Below are positions 33,862 through 41,261 of a DNA stretch of 64,000 nucleotides, one piece after another. Source of the stretch: Sphingomonadales bacterium (lineage in GTDB: Bacteria; Pseudomonadota; Alphaproteobacteria; Sphingomonadales; Sphingomonadaceae); NCBI GenBank assembly GCA_025352685.1, contig JANXSN010000108.1, positions 1 to 64,000 of the forward strand, in the 5' to 3' direction. A model generated the notes under the pieces. The model made no database searches and was not told where the DNA came from. It saw nothing but the letters and a program-made list of their open reading frames with translations. The translations under genes and the position numbers were made by a program. Numbering within the stretch: position 1 is the first letter of the stretch; every line of letters begins with the position of its first letter.

Positions 33862-34524
33862 ATGGAGCGCAACTTGTCAGACCCGACCCTCGATGAAATG
33901 CGCGAGCAACTCGCCGCGGACCTTCCGCACCATGCAGGATTCGACGGTTGGACCGTCGAGGCGCTCGAGCGCGCGGCAGCAACCAACGCCATTGATCCAG
34001 CCATCGCGCGGCTTGCCTTCCCGGGTGGCGCGATCGACATGATCGACGCGTGGTTTGCGTCTATCGACACCAAAATGCTTGCCGATCTTTCGCAGGAAAA
34101 GCTGGCAGCGCTCAAAATACGCGCGCGGATTACCGCGTTGGTGGAGGCACGGCTCGATCTGGTCGCGGCGGATATCGAAGCCCTGCGGCGCGCGCTCGCC
34201 ATTCTTGCCTTGCCGCAAAATCTATTGCGCGCTGCAAAACTGAATTGGCGTGCAGCCGACGCCATGTGGCGCGCGGCGGGCGATACCGCGACCGATCTCA
34301 ATCATTATTCCAAACGTGCGATCCTCGGAAGCGTTTATGTCGCGACAATCATGGCGATGCTTGTCGACGAGAGCGAGGACCACACCGATACCCGAGCCTT
34401 CCTTGGCCGGCGGATTGAAGGGATCATGCGTTTTGAAAAGACCAAGGCGCGCTTCTCGCGTTCTGCTTCAGAGCGTATCAGCCTTGCGCGCTTCGTCGGG
34501 CGGTTGAGGTATCCCGCCTTGTGA
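33862..34524 (+). CDS. COQ9 family ubiquinone biosynthesis protein
   Basis: A 220-residue COQ9 homologue. N-terminal: DPTLDEMREQLAADLPHHAGFDGWTVEALERAAA. Family-typical: ARLAFPGGAIDMIDAWFASIDTKML, and a central WRAAGDTATDLNHYSKRAILGSVYVATIMAMLVDESEDHTDTRAFLGRRIEGIM, which includes the lipid-binding helix and TetR-like C-terminal fold. COQ9 delivers quinone intermediates to the COQ7 hydroxylase in eukaryotes; alphaproteobacteria carry close homologues. ATG 33,862 is chosen; an in-frame GTG at 33,853 is also possible. It is followed by feoAB on the same strand after 47 bases. Confidence 0.9.
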   Translation: MERNLSDPTLDEMREQLAADLPHHAGFDGWTVEALERAAATNAIDPAIARLAFPGGAIDMIDAWFASIDTKMLADLSQEKLAALKIRARITALVEARLDLVAADIEALRRALAILALPQNLLRAAKLNWRAADAMWRAAGDTATDLNHYSKRAILGSVYVATIMAMLVDESEDHTDTRAFLGRRIEGIMRFEKTKARFSRSASERISLARFVGRLRYPAL

Positions 34525-34534
34525 TCGGTGATGT

Positions 34535-34548
34535 CTAGCAAAGCCTAG
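34535..34548. repeat. CTAG-type inverted repeat, copy 2, upstream of feoA
   Basis: CTAGCAAAGCCTAG, extending to GTCTAG/CTAGAC as a perfect 6-bp inverted repeat with a 6-base spacer (34,533-34,550). It resembles copy 1 at 33,824 (consensus CTAGCRAWGCCTAG). A half Fur-like GATAAT is at 34,557-34,562. Confidence 0.4.
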
Positions 34549-34571
34549 ACGATACTGATAATCGCTCGCAA

Positions 34572-34814
34572 GTGACTCTTGCCGACCTTCCCTTTCAACG
34601 TGAAGCCACGATCAGCAGTATCGACTGGACCTCGCTTTCCCAACGCGACGGTCGACGGTTGCGTGAACTGGGTTTCGATGAAGGGGTTGCAGTCGAGCCG
34701 CTCCATGGCGCCGGGCTTGTCGCGCGAGATCCGCTCGCGGTGCGGATCGGCCGAATGACGGTCGCGATCCGCCGCGCGCATGCGACCGCGATTTTGGTCG
34801 TTCCTGTCGTATGA
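34572..34814 (+). CDS. feoA: Ferrous iron transport protein A
   Basis: An 80-residue FeoA: a small SH3-like domain (MTLADLPFQREATISSIDW, RRLRELGFDEGVAVEPLH, DPLAVRIGRMTVAIRRAHATAILV) that supports FeoB in Fe(II) uptake. It starts with GTG at 34,572, with no strong Shine-Dalgarno sequence. Its stop overlaps the feoB ATG as ATGA, implying translational coupling. Iron control is plausible but no full Fur box is seen. Confidence 0.9.
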   Translation: MTLADLPFQREATISSIDWTSLSQRDGRRLRELGFDEGVAVEPLHGAGLVARDPLAVRIGRMTVAIRRAHATAILVVPVV

Positions 34815-36691
34815 ATGTCGAGACACGCATTGTCGCAACGGAACCGCCGATGGTTGCGCTTGTTGGTAATCCGAATGCCGGAAAATCAGCTCTTTTCAAT
34901 GCGTTGACAGGCGCCCGTCAGAAGGTTGGCAATTATCCCGGCGTCACAGTCGAGCGCCACGCCGGACGACTGGCATTGGCCGATGGCCGCCCCGTTGAGC
35001 TGGTCGACTTGCCCGGTACCTACAGCCTGACGCCCTCTAGCCCCGACGAGCAGGTCACCCGCGACACGGTCATGGGCCAGCAGGCGGGCGAGCGTATTCC
35101 CTCGGTGCTCGTTGTCGTCGTCGACGCCGCAAACCTCGACAACCATCTGCGCTTTGCGATGGAAATGATCGCGCTGGGCCGACCCGTGGTCGTTGCGCTG
35201 AACATGTTCGACCTCGCGCTGCGCGATGGCCTCACCATCGATGTGCCTGCCCTCTCGCAGACGTTGGGGGTCGCGGTGATCCCAACGGTTGCCGTCCGCA
35301 AGCGCGGCCTTGACGAATTGAAGGTCGCAATCGATGCCGCCTTGATCGGGACGAGCACCGTTGCGCATACCGTCCTCGGCGAGCCAACGCTTGCCGAACG
35401 CCAGCGTCACGCACGGCGGATTGCCAAAAGCGTGACGGTCGAAGCTGGTACGGCCAGGCGCTGGACTGAAACCATCGACCGCATCGTGCTGCATCCGATT
35501 GCAGGGCCGCTGATTCTGGCCGCGTTGTTGTTCGTCATGTTCCAGGCCGTCTTTAGCCTTGCGGCCGTCCCTGCTGATCTGATCAGTGCCTGGATCGGTT
35601 TACTGCAGGACAGCATCAAAGCCGCAGAACCCGATTCGATCCTGCGTTCCTTGCTAACCGACGGCATCATCGCGGGGGTGGGTGCCGTGATCGTGTTCCT
35701 GCCGCAGATTCTCATCCTGTTTGCCTTCATCCTCATGCTCGAAGCGTCAGGCTACATGGTGCGCGCAGCATTTCTGATGGACCGCCTGATGTCGCGGGTC
35801 GGCCTGTCGGGACGCGCGTTCATTCCACTTCTGTCGAGTTTTGCCTGCGCCATTCCCGGCATCATGGCAACGCGCACGATCGAGGATCCAAAGGACCGGT
35901 TGACGACGATTCTTATTGCACCGCTGATGACCTGCTCTGCCCGCTTGCCGGTCTATGCGGTCATTATTGCCGCGTTCATCCCGGCACGGACAGTGGGACC
36001 CGGGATCGGGCTGCAGGGCCTCGTCCTGTTTGCGCTTTATTTGGCGGGCATCCTTGGTGCGCTGTTTGCGGCGCTGTTGTTGCGGCGCACAGTGACGAAA
36101 GGCAGCGCGCAGGGTTTCATGATGGAGATGCCCAAATATCAGCTCCCGGCAGCCCGCGATCTCGCGCTCGGTCTGTGGCAGCGCGCCTACGCATTTTTGA
36201 AGCGTGCAGGTACGATTATTGCCTTTACGACCATTGTCCTGTGGGCACTCCTCAGCTTCCCGCGTGTGCCGCATGGGAGTCCGACGAGCCAGATCGACCA
36301 TTCGATTGCCGGCCACATTGCCGATGGCTTGGCCGTCGTTGTCAAACCCATCGGGTTTAACCGCGATATTGCTTTGGCCCTGATTCCAGCAATGGCAGCC
36401 CGCGAGGTCGCGGTGTCGGCGCTCGCGACAGTGAACGCGATTGACACGCGCGATGAGGGAAATCGTGAACAGTCGCTCGCCGCGTCACTCCGAAACAAAT
36501 GGTCGCTGCCAACCGCTCTCGCGTTCCTCGCATGGTTCGTCTTCGCGCCTCAGTGCATTTCCACCATTGCAGTGGTCCGACGCGAGACCAATGGCTGGAA
36601 ATGGCCAGGGTTCATGCTAGTCTATTTGTTCACGCTGGCCTACGCCGCGGCGGGAATAACATATTGGAGCGCCGTCGCGCTCGGGCTTTAG
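34811..36691 (+). CDS. feoB: Ferrous iron transporter B
   Basis: A 626-residue Fe(II) importer. The N-terminal G-domain has G1 GNPNAGKS (19-26), G3-like DLPGTYSL, and NMFDL for the guanine-binding loop; the membrane domain starts near residue 220 and carries gates and pore motifs (RAFIPLLSSFACAIPGIMATRT, PLMTCSARLPVY, FAPQCISTIAVVRRETNGWKWP). It is shorter than E. coli FeoB (773) mainly because the middle loops are compact. It follows feoA with an ATGA overlap. No feoC is present; ssb follows after 9 bases, which is probably read-through adjacency and not function. Confidence 0.95.
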   Translation: MNVETRIVATEPPMVALVGNPNAGKSALFNALTGARQKVGNYPGVTVERHAGRLALADGRPVELVDLPGTYSLTPSSPDEQVTRDTVMGQQAGERIPSVLVVVVDAANLDNHLRFAMEMIALGRPVVVALNMFDLALRDGLTIDVPALSQTLGVAVIPTVAVRKRGLDELKVAIDAALIGTSTVAHTVLGEPTLAERQRHARRIAKSVTVEAGTARRWTETIDRIVLHPIAGPLILAALLFVMFQAVFSLAAVPADLISAWIGLLQDSIKAAEPDSILRSLLTDGIIAGVGAVIVFLPQILILFAFILMLEASGYMVRAAFLMDRLMSRVGLSGRAFIPLLSSFACAIPGIMATRTIEDPKDRLTTILIAPLMTCSARLPVYAVIIAAFIPARTVGPGIGLQGLVLFALYLAGILGALFAALLLRRTVTKGSAQGFMMEMPKYQLPAARDLALGLWQRAYAFLKRAGTIIAFTTIVLWALLSFPRVPHGSPTSQIDHSIAGHIADGLAVVVKPIGFNRDIALALIPAMAAREVAVSALATVNAIDTRDEGNREQSLAASLRNKWSLPTALAFLAWFVFAPQCISTIAVVRRETNGWKWPGFMLVYLFTLAYAAAGITYWSAVALGL

Positions 36692-36700
36692 GAGAGCAAA

Positions 36701-37204
36701 GTGGCAGGCAGCGTCAACAAGGTCATTCTGATCGGCAATCTGGGCAAAGACCCGGAGTCGCGCAGCTTCCAGAACGGTGGAAAAGTCGTCTCGTTTAGCG
36801 TCGCGACGTCGGAAAGCTGGAAGGACAAGAACTCGGGCGACCGTAAAGACCGAACCGAATGGCACAATGTGTCGATCTTCAGCGAGGGCCTTGCCCGCGT
36901 TGCCGAACAATATCTGAAAAAGGGCAGCAAGGTCTATCTCGAGGGTCAGCTCGAAACGCGCAAGTGGCAGGACAAGGAAGGCAACGACCGTTTCACGACG
37001 GATGTGGTGCTGCGAAACTTCAATTCGTCGATGGTCCTGCTCGACGGCCGCGAAGGCGGCGGATCGCGGGGTGGTGGAAGCGATTGGAGCCAGGACGAAG
37101 GCGCGCGCGGTTCTGCCGGCGACTTTCGCGGCAGCGCGGCGCGGGGTGGAACCAGTCGCCCGACTGCATTCGACAGCGATCTCGATGACGACGTGCCTTT
37201 TTAA
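36701..37204 (+). CDS. ssb: Single-stranded DNA-binding protein
   Basis: A 167-residue SSB, starting with GTG 36,701 behind GGAGAG. The OB-fold covers about 1-108 (NKVILIGNLGKDPESRSFQNGGKVVSFSVATSESWKDK, EWHNVSIF, GSKVYLEGQLETRKWQD). A glycine-rich, flexible linker (110-150) leads to the acidic tail ending DDDVPF, which recruits repair and replication proteins. Two shadow frames exist on the other strand but are not coding. Its promoter is not evident; the close spacing to feoB suggests at least partial read-through. Confidence 0.96.
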   Translation: MAGSVNKVILIGNLGKDPESRSFQNGGKVVSFSVATSESWKDKNSGDRKDRTEWHNVSIFSEGLARVAEQYLKKGSKVYLEGQLETRKWQDKEGNDRFTTDVVLRNFNSSMVLLDGREGGGSRGGGSDWSQDEGARGSAGDFRGSAARGGTSRPTAFDSDLDDDVPF

Positions 37205-37219
37205 GACATCGCCGGCGCC

Positions 37220-37735
37220 TTAGGGTTTCAACATACCCTTCAGCCCCGAAAATGGCCCAGAATCGTTGCCGGCGACCCATTTTCCCTCGCCCGTGCGGGC
37301 GCGCTCGGCTTCGGTGCGGGGAAAAGGATCGAGTGCCAGTCCAAGCGTTTGCGCCACAGCCTCTCCGAGGTCGACCGCACCATTGTCCATCGCGATCAGG
37401 TCGCAGTCGTCGTCGCTCAGTTCAACTTCGTCGGTGTCGCTGACGAGCACGTCGGGATCGACGAAGCGCAACGTAAACGACTCGTCGAGATGGGTTGGGA
37501 TTGGGTCGCCCGTCACAACGCAGGTCTGCACGGCATCGGCGACAAACTGTCCCACCGTTTCCACTCCCGCGGCGCTCGCGGTGAGCGTTACAGTCGCAGT
37601 CAGCATATCGAGCGCGACCAGATCGAACCGCGCAGCAACGGCGCCACGCTCTTGTGCCGTTGCCTCGATGGTCACGCTGCGTGGGATCGACCCGATCGAG
37701 TCAAGCGCGAACCGGCGGCTGAACTCCGGCGTCAT
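37220..37735 (-). CDS. DUF177/YceD family protein
   Basis: A 171-residue YceD (DUF177) protein. It shows the family core: beta-strand-rich N-terminal half, VQTCVVTGDPIPTHLDESFTLRFV (the CxxxxDP-like cysteine motif) and a C-terminal acidic segment (DLGEAVAQTLGLALDPFPR). YceD is usually linked to rpmF/plsX and 23S rRNA biogenesis in other bacteria; that linkage is not seen here. The ATG is coupled to the upstream gene: the cytochrome bc1 chaperone gene's stop overlaps it (ATGA). It ends 16 bases from ssb, convergent. Confidence 0.85.
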   Translation of the reverse strand: MTPEFSRRFALDSIGSIPRSVTIEATAQERGAVAARFDLVALDMLTATVTLTASAAGVETVGQFVADAVQTCVVTGDPIPTHLDESFTLRFVDPDVLVSDTDEVELSDDDCDLIAMDNGAVDLGEAVAQTLGLALDPFPRTEAERARTGEGKWVAGNDSGPFSGLKGMLKP

Positions 37736-38247
37736 CCCAAGTGACCGCCCAGCAGCCCATCGATCGCGGCCGAGTCGATGCGGCCGCGCAAGGCCGTAAT
37801 TCGCGCCAGCGCTGCGTCGGCGTTACCCGGCACGTGTCCCCGCCATAATGTCCGGCTCAGTGTCTCGAGATCAAGACCAGCACGGTGCGCCCCCAACCGC
37901 CCGCCGACGACCGCCATCATCTCGCCGACCTGCTTGCCGACGACAAGGTCGCCGAAACCTAATTCGCGAATCTGCCCGTCCATGTCGTCGATAAACCGCT
38001 CGGTGAGCAGCACCGCCTCGAGATCGCGCCCTTCGCGTTCAAGCCGCAACAGGACAAGCGACAGCACCAGTGACACCATGTCAAACCGGCCATCGACGGT
38101 GTCGGGGACGCCGTAGTCGGCGTACCAATAGGGGCGCCTCGCCTCGGCCACGACAGCGGCATATACCGCCCCCAGACTATGCTCGCGTTTGCCGAACAAT
38201 CGGCCAAAAAATCCGGGCTTCCGCTCTGTGCTTGCTGTTGTCATCAT
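37732..38247 (-). CDS. Ubiquinol-cytochrome c chaperone family protein
   Basis: A 171-residue homologue of the cytochrome bc1 assembly chaperone (CBP3/UQCC1). The core is HSLGAVYAAVVAEARRPYWYADYGVPDTVDGRFDMVSLVLSLVLLRL followed by TERFIDDMDGQIRELGFGDLVVGKQVGEMM, as in bacterial members. It should help cytochrome b folding or insertion into the bc1 complex. The ATG at 38,247 is one of several clustered ATGs; 38,256 is another. It is the first gene of a two-gene unit with DUF177 (four-base overlap) and is divergent from bamE. Confidence 0.88.
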   Translation of the reverse strand: MMTTASTERKPGFFGRLFGKREHSLGAVYAAVVAEARRPYWYADYGVPDTVDGRFDMVSLVLSLVLLRLEREGRDLEAVLLTERFIDDMDGQIRELGFGDLVVGKQVGEMMAVVGGRLGAHRAGLDLETLSRTLWRGHVPGNADAALARITALRGRIDSAAIDGLLGGHLG

Positions 38248-38320
38248 GTTTAGCATATTGCGACGCGGCGGCGCGCTTGCAATCGGGCAATCTCGTGCGT
38301 GACGTTTAAAGAGTATTCTC

Positions 38321-38797
38321 ATGGCCGTACCGCGTATCCTGACACTTGTTTCGATCATCGCCGTCGGCCTGGCCGCTGGGTGCGCACGAGTGCCCGGGCA
38401 CCAGGGCTTCATCATCGATCCGCAGCTCGCCGCAGCGGTCAAGCCCGGCGTCGACAACAAGGCTTCGGTTCGGGGAACGCTCGGACGGCCTAGCTTCACC
38501 GGCCAATTTGACGAGAACGACTGGTATTACGTGTCGCGCGATACTAAGCAGCTGGCATACAAAATTCCTCGCCCCTCGGCGCAAAAAATCCTCCACGTCC
38601 GTTTCGACAGGGGCGGCAACGTCGCCACCGTGGAAACGACCGGACTTGAAAAGGTCGCGATGATCCATGTCGTGAAAGACCGGACGCCCACGCCCGGCCG
38701 CGACCGCAACTTCTTCCAGGAATTGTTCGGTAATATCGGCCAGGTCGGTTCCGTCGGTCGCGGTGGCGGATCGACGGATAACCCCGACGGTAACTGA
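38321..38797 (+). CDS. bamE: Outer-membrane protein assembly factor, lipoprotein
   Basis: A 158-residue BamE/SmpA lipoprotein. The signal peptide ends in a lipobox LAAGC with Cys21 as the lipid site. The SmpA/OmlA fold follows: IDPQLAAAVKPGVDNKASVRGTLGRPSFTGQFDENDWYYVSRDTK and VRFDRGGNVATVE. BamE binds BamD within the BAM complex that inserts beta-barrels in the outer membrane. The C-terminal 30 residues are glycine-rich and poorly conserved. It is divergent from the chaperone/DUF177 pair (about 73 bases between starts). The 112 bases after it, up to maeB, contain nothing I recognise. Confidence 0.93.
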   Translation: MAVPRILTLVSIIAVGLAAGCARVPGHQGFIIDPQLAAAVKPGVDNKASVRGTLGRPSFTGQFDENDWYYVSRDTKQLAYKIPRPSAQKILHVRFDRGGNVATVETTGLEKVAMIHVVKDRTPTPGRDRNFFQELFGNIGQVGSVGRGGGSTDNPDGN

Positions 38798-38909
38798 TAT
38801 CCTGATCAACGCGTTAAGCTGAAGCTTTTCCGGGATCCGCCCCTTGCGCCACGCTGCAGCCGGGGTGTGCGCCGCGATGCTGGACAAAGCCCGACACCGC
38901 AGCGCAGTT

Positions 38910-41174
38910 TTATCGCGCGACGCCGCCCGCCGCCAGAACAGCCAACGTGACTAACTCGCTCGCTGTCGAAGCCATCGTCGCAATCTGAACTGGCTTTTCC
39001 ATGCCGATGAGCATCGGCCCGATCACCGAATCACCGCCGAGTTCGCGCAGCAGCTTGGCCGACAGATTCGCCGACTGAAGTCCGGGCATGATCAACACAT
39101 TTGCCGGCCCAGACAGGCGGCTGAACGGATAGCTCGCCATGACCTTGGGGTTAAGGGCGACGTCGGGGGCCATTTCACCCTCGAACTCGAACCCAACGTT
39201 GCGTTTTTCGAGCGCAGTGACGGCATCGCGCAAATTGGTCAGGAACGACCCTTCGGGGTTACCAAAAGTCGAATAGCTGAGGAAGGCGACTCGCGGTTCA
39301 TGGCCCATGGCACGGGCAACCGCCGCTGTCCCCTCGGCGATATCGGCCAGTTGCTCCGCAGTCGGGCGTTCGTTGACCGTGGTGTCGGCCATGAACACCG
39401 TGTGCGACTGGCCGACGAGCACGTGAACACCGAAGGGAATACGACCTTCGGCCGGGTCGAGCACCCGGCGAATCTCGCGCATCGACTGGGCATAGGTGCG
39501 GGTCGTGCCGGTGATCATTGCATCGGCCTCGCCCATTTTCAGCAGGAGCGCAGCGAAGACGTTGCGGTCCTGGTTCACCATCCGCTCCACTTCGCGCCTC
39601 AGATAGCCGCGTCGCTGAAGCCGCTCGTAAAGCTTGTCGACCATTGCAGGAACGAGTGGTGAGTTGCGGCTGTTGTGGACCTCGAACGTCTCGGGTTTGT
39701 CGACACCGAGCGCCGACAGGCGCTGATGCACATCATCACGCCCTACGAGCACCGGTATACCGTAGCCGCCGTCGCGAAAGGCGATCGCCGCGCGCAGGAC
39801 GACCTCTTCTTCTCCCTCGGCAAACACCACGCGCTTTGGATGCGCGCGTGCGCCTTCATAGGCGAGGCCGAGCACGGAGGTGGTGGGGTTGAGCCGCGCG
39901 CGCAGGACGAGGCGGTATTCGTCCATATCGAGGATCGGTCGCGTTGCGACGCCTGAATCCATCGCCGCTTTGGCGACGGCCATGGGCACGACCTCCATCA
40001 GGCGCGGATCGAACGGAGCCGGTATGATGTAGTCACGGCCGAAACTCGACGCCCGCCCACCATAGGCCGCCGCCACTTCCTCGGGTACCTGAGCACGCGC
40101 GAGTTCGGCGATCGCGTTGGCCGCAGCGATCTTCATCTCTTCATTGATCGCCGTGGCACGCACATCGAGCGCGCCCCGGAAGATGAAGGGGAAACCGAGT
40201 ACATTGTTGACTTGATTAGGATAATCAGAACGCCCCGTTGCGACGATGCAGTCGGGACGGACCGCCTTTGCTGCCGGCGGCGTGATTTCGGGATCGGGGT
40301 TGGCCATCGCGAAAATAATCGGCGACGGGGCCATTTTTTCCAAAAACGCCGGCGTCAGCGCATCCTTGGCCGAAAGCCCGAGGAAGATGTCGGCGCCTTC
40401 GAGCGCCTCCTCGAGCGTACGGCGGTCGGTCTTGGCGGCATGCGCTGACTTCCACTGGTCCATGCCCTTTTCTCGACCCTGGTAGATGACGCCGGAGCGA
40501 TCGCACATGATGACATTATCATGGCGTACGCCCATGGCCTTGATGAGCGCCGTACAGGCAATCGCCGCAGCGCCAGCGCCATTGACCACGACCTTGACGT
40601 CCTTGAGCTCGCGTCCGGTCAGCAGCACGGCATTGATGAGGCCTGCAGCCGTGATGATCGCCGTGCCATGCTGATCGTCGTGCATGACGGGTATTTTCAT
40701 TCGCTCCTTTAGCGCTTGCTCGATCATGAAGCATTCGGGCGCCTTAATGTCCTCGAGGTTGATTCCACCAAACGTCGGTTCCATCAGTGCCACCGCGTTA
40801 ATGAACGCTTCGGGATCTTCGGTCGCCAGCTCGATATCGATCGAATCGACATCGGCGAAACGTTTGAACAGCACCGCCTTGCCTTCCATCACTGGTTTCG
40901 ACGCCAGTGCTCCCAGATTGCCAAGGCCGAGAATGGCCGTGCCGTTCGAGATGACCGCAACGAGATTGCCCTTGGCGGTGTAATCATAGGCAGTGGCCGG
41001 ATCTTCGGCGATGGCACGGACGGGGACGGCAACGCCGGGCGAATAGGCCAACGACAGGTCCCGTTGCGTCGCCATCGGCTTCGAGGCGATAATCTCGATC
41101 TTCCCCGGGCGCCCCGCCGAATGGAACAACAGCGCTTCGCGCTCGGAAAACTGGATGTTGGCTTCTTCGGACAT
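38910..41174 (-). CDS. maeB: NADP-dependent malic enzyme (MaeB-type, with C-terminal phosphotransacetylase-like domain)
   Basis: A 754-residue enzyme decarboxylating malate to pyruvate with NADP. The malic domain (about 1-430) includes YSPGVAVPVRAIAEDP, KGNLVAVISNGTAILGLGNLGALASKPVMEGKAVLFK, FGGINLEDIKAPECF, MHDDQHGTAIITAAGLINAV and ICNDR-like VIMCDRSGVIYQGR. The C-terminal half (about 430-754, HPKRVVFAEGEEEVVLRAAIAFRDGGYGIPVLVG) is a phosphotransacetylase-like domain that regulates rather than catalyses. The start ATG at 41,174 follows GGGGGAT. It is divergent from mutS with a gap of about 90 bases. Confidence 0.95.
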   Translation of the reverse strand: MSEEANIQFSEREALLFHSAGRPGKIEIIASKPMATQRDLSLAYSPGVAVPVRAIAEDPATAYDYTAKGNLVAVISNGTAILGLGNLGALASKPVMEGKAVLFKRFADVDSIDIELATEDPEAFINAVALMEPTFGGINLEDIKAPECFMIEQALKERMKIPVMHDDQHGTAIITAAGLINAVLLTGRELKDVKVVVNGAGAAAIACTALIKAMGVRHDNVIMCDRSGVIYQGREKGMDQWKSAHAAKTDRRTLEEALEGADIFLGLSAKDALTPAFLEKMAPSPIIFAMANPDPEITPPAAKAVRPDCIVATGRSDYPNQVNNVLGFPFIFRGALDVRATAINEEMKIAAANAIAELARAQVPEEVAAAYGGRASSFGRDYIIPAPFDPRLMEVVPMAVAKAAMDSGVATRPILDMDEYRLVLRARLNPTTSVLGLAYEGARAHPKRVVFAEGEEEVVLRAAIAFRDGGYGIPVLVGRDDVHQRLSALGVDKPETFEVHNSRNSPLVPAMVDKLYERLQRRGYLRREVERMVNQDRNVFAALLLKMGEADAMITGTTRTYAQSMREIRRVLDPAEGRIPFGVHVLVGQSHTVFMADTTVNERPTAEQLADIAEGTAAVARAMGHEPRVAFLSYSTFGNPEGSFLTNLRDAVTALEKRNVGFEFEGEMAPDVALNPKVMASYPFSRLSGPANVLIMPGLQSANLSAKLLRELGGDSVIGPMLIGMEKPVQIATMASTASELVTLAVLAAGGVAR

Positions 41175-41261
41175 GAAAATCCCCCTGGGCTTTCCCTATG
41201 TTATCCGCGCAAATGCGGGAAAGCCACTTTCGCCGCATTGTCGGGCGTGTATGCAATTCAT

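Noticed and set aside
40716-41261. Long in-frame extension of mutS toward the 5' side
   Set aside because: It is antisense to maeB and lies before the MutS homology; a GC-bias open frame.
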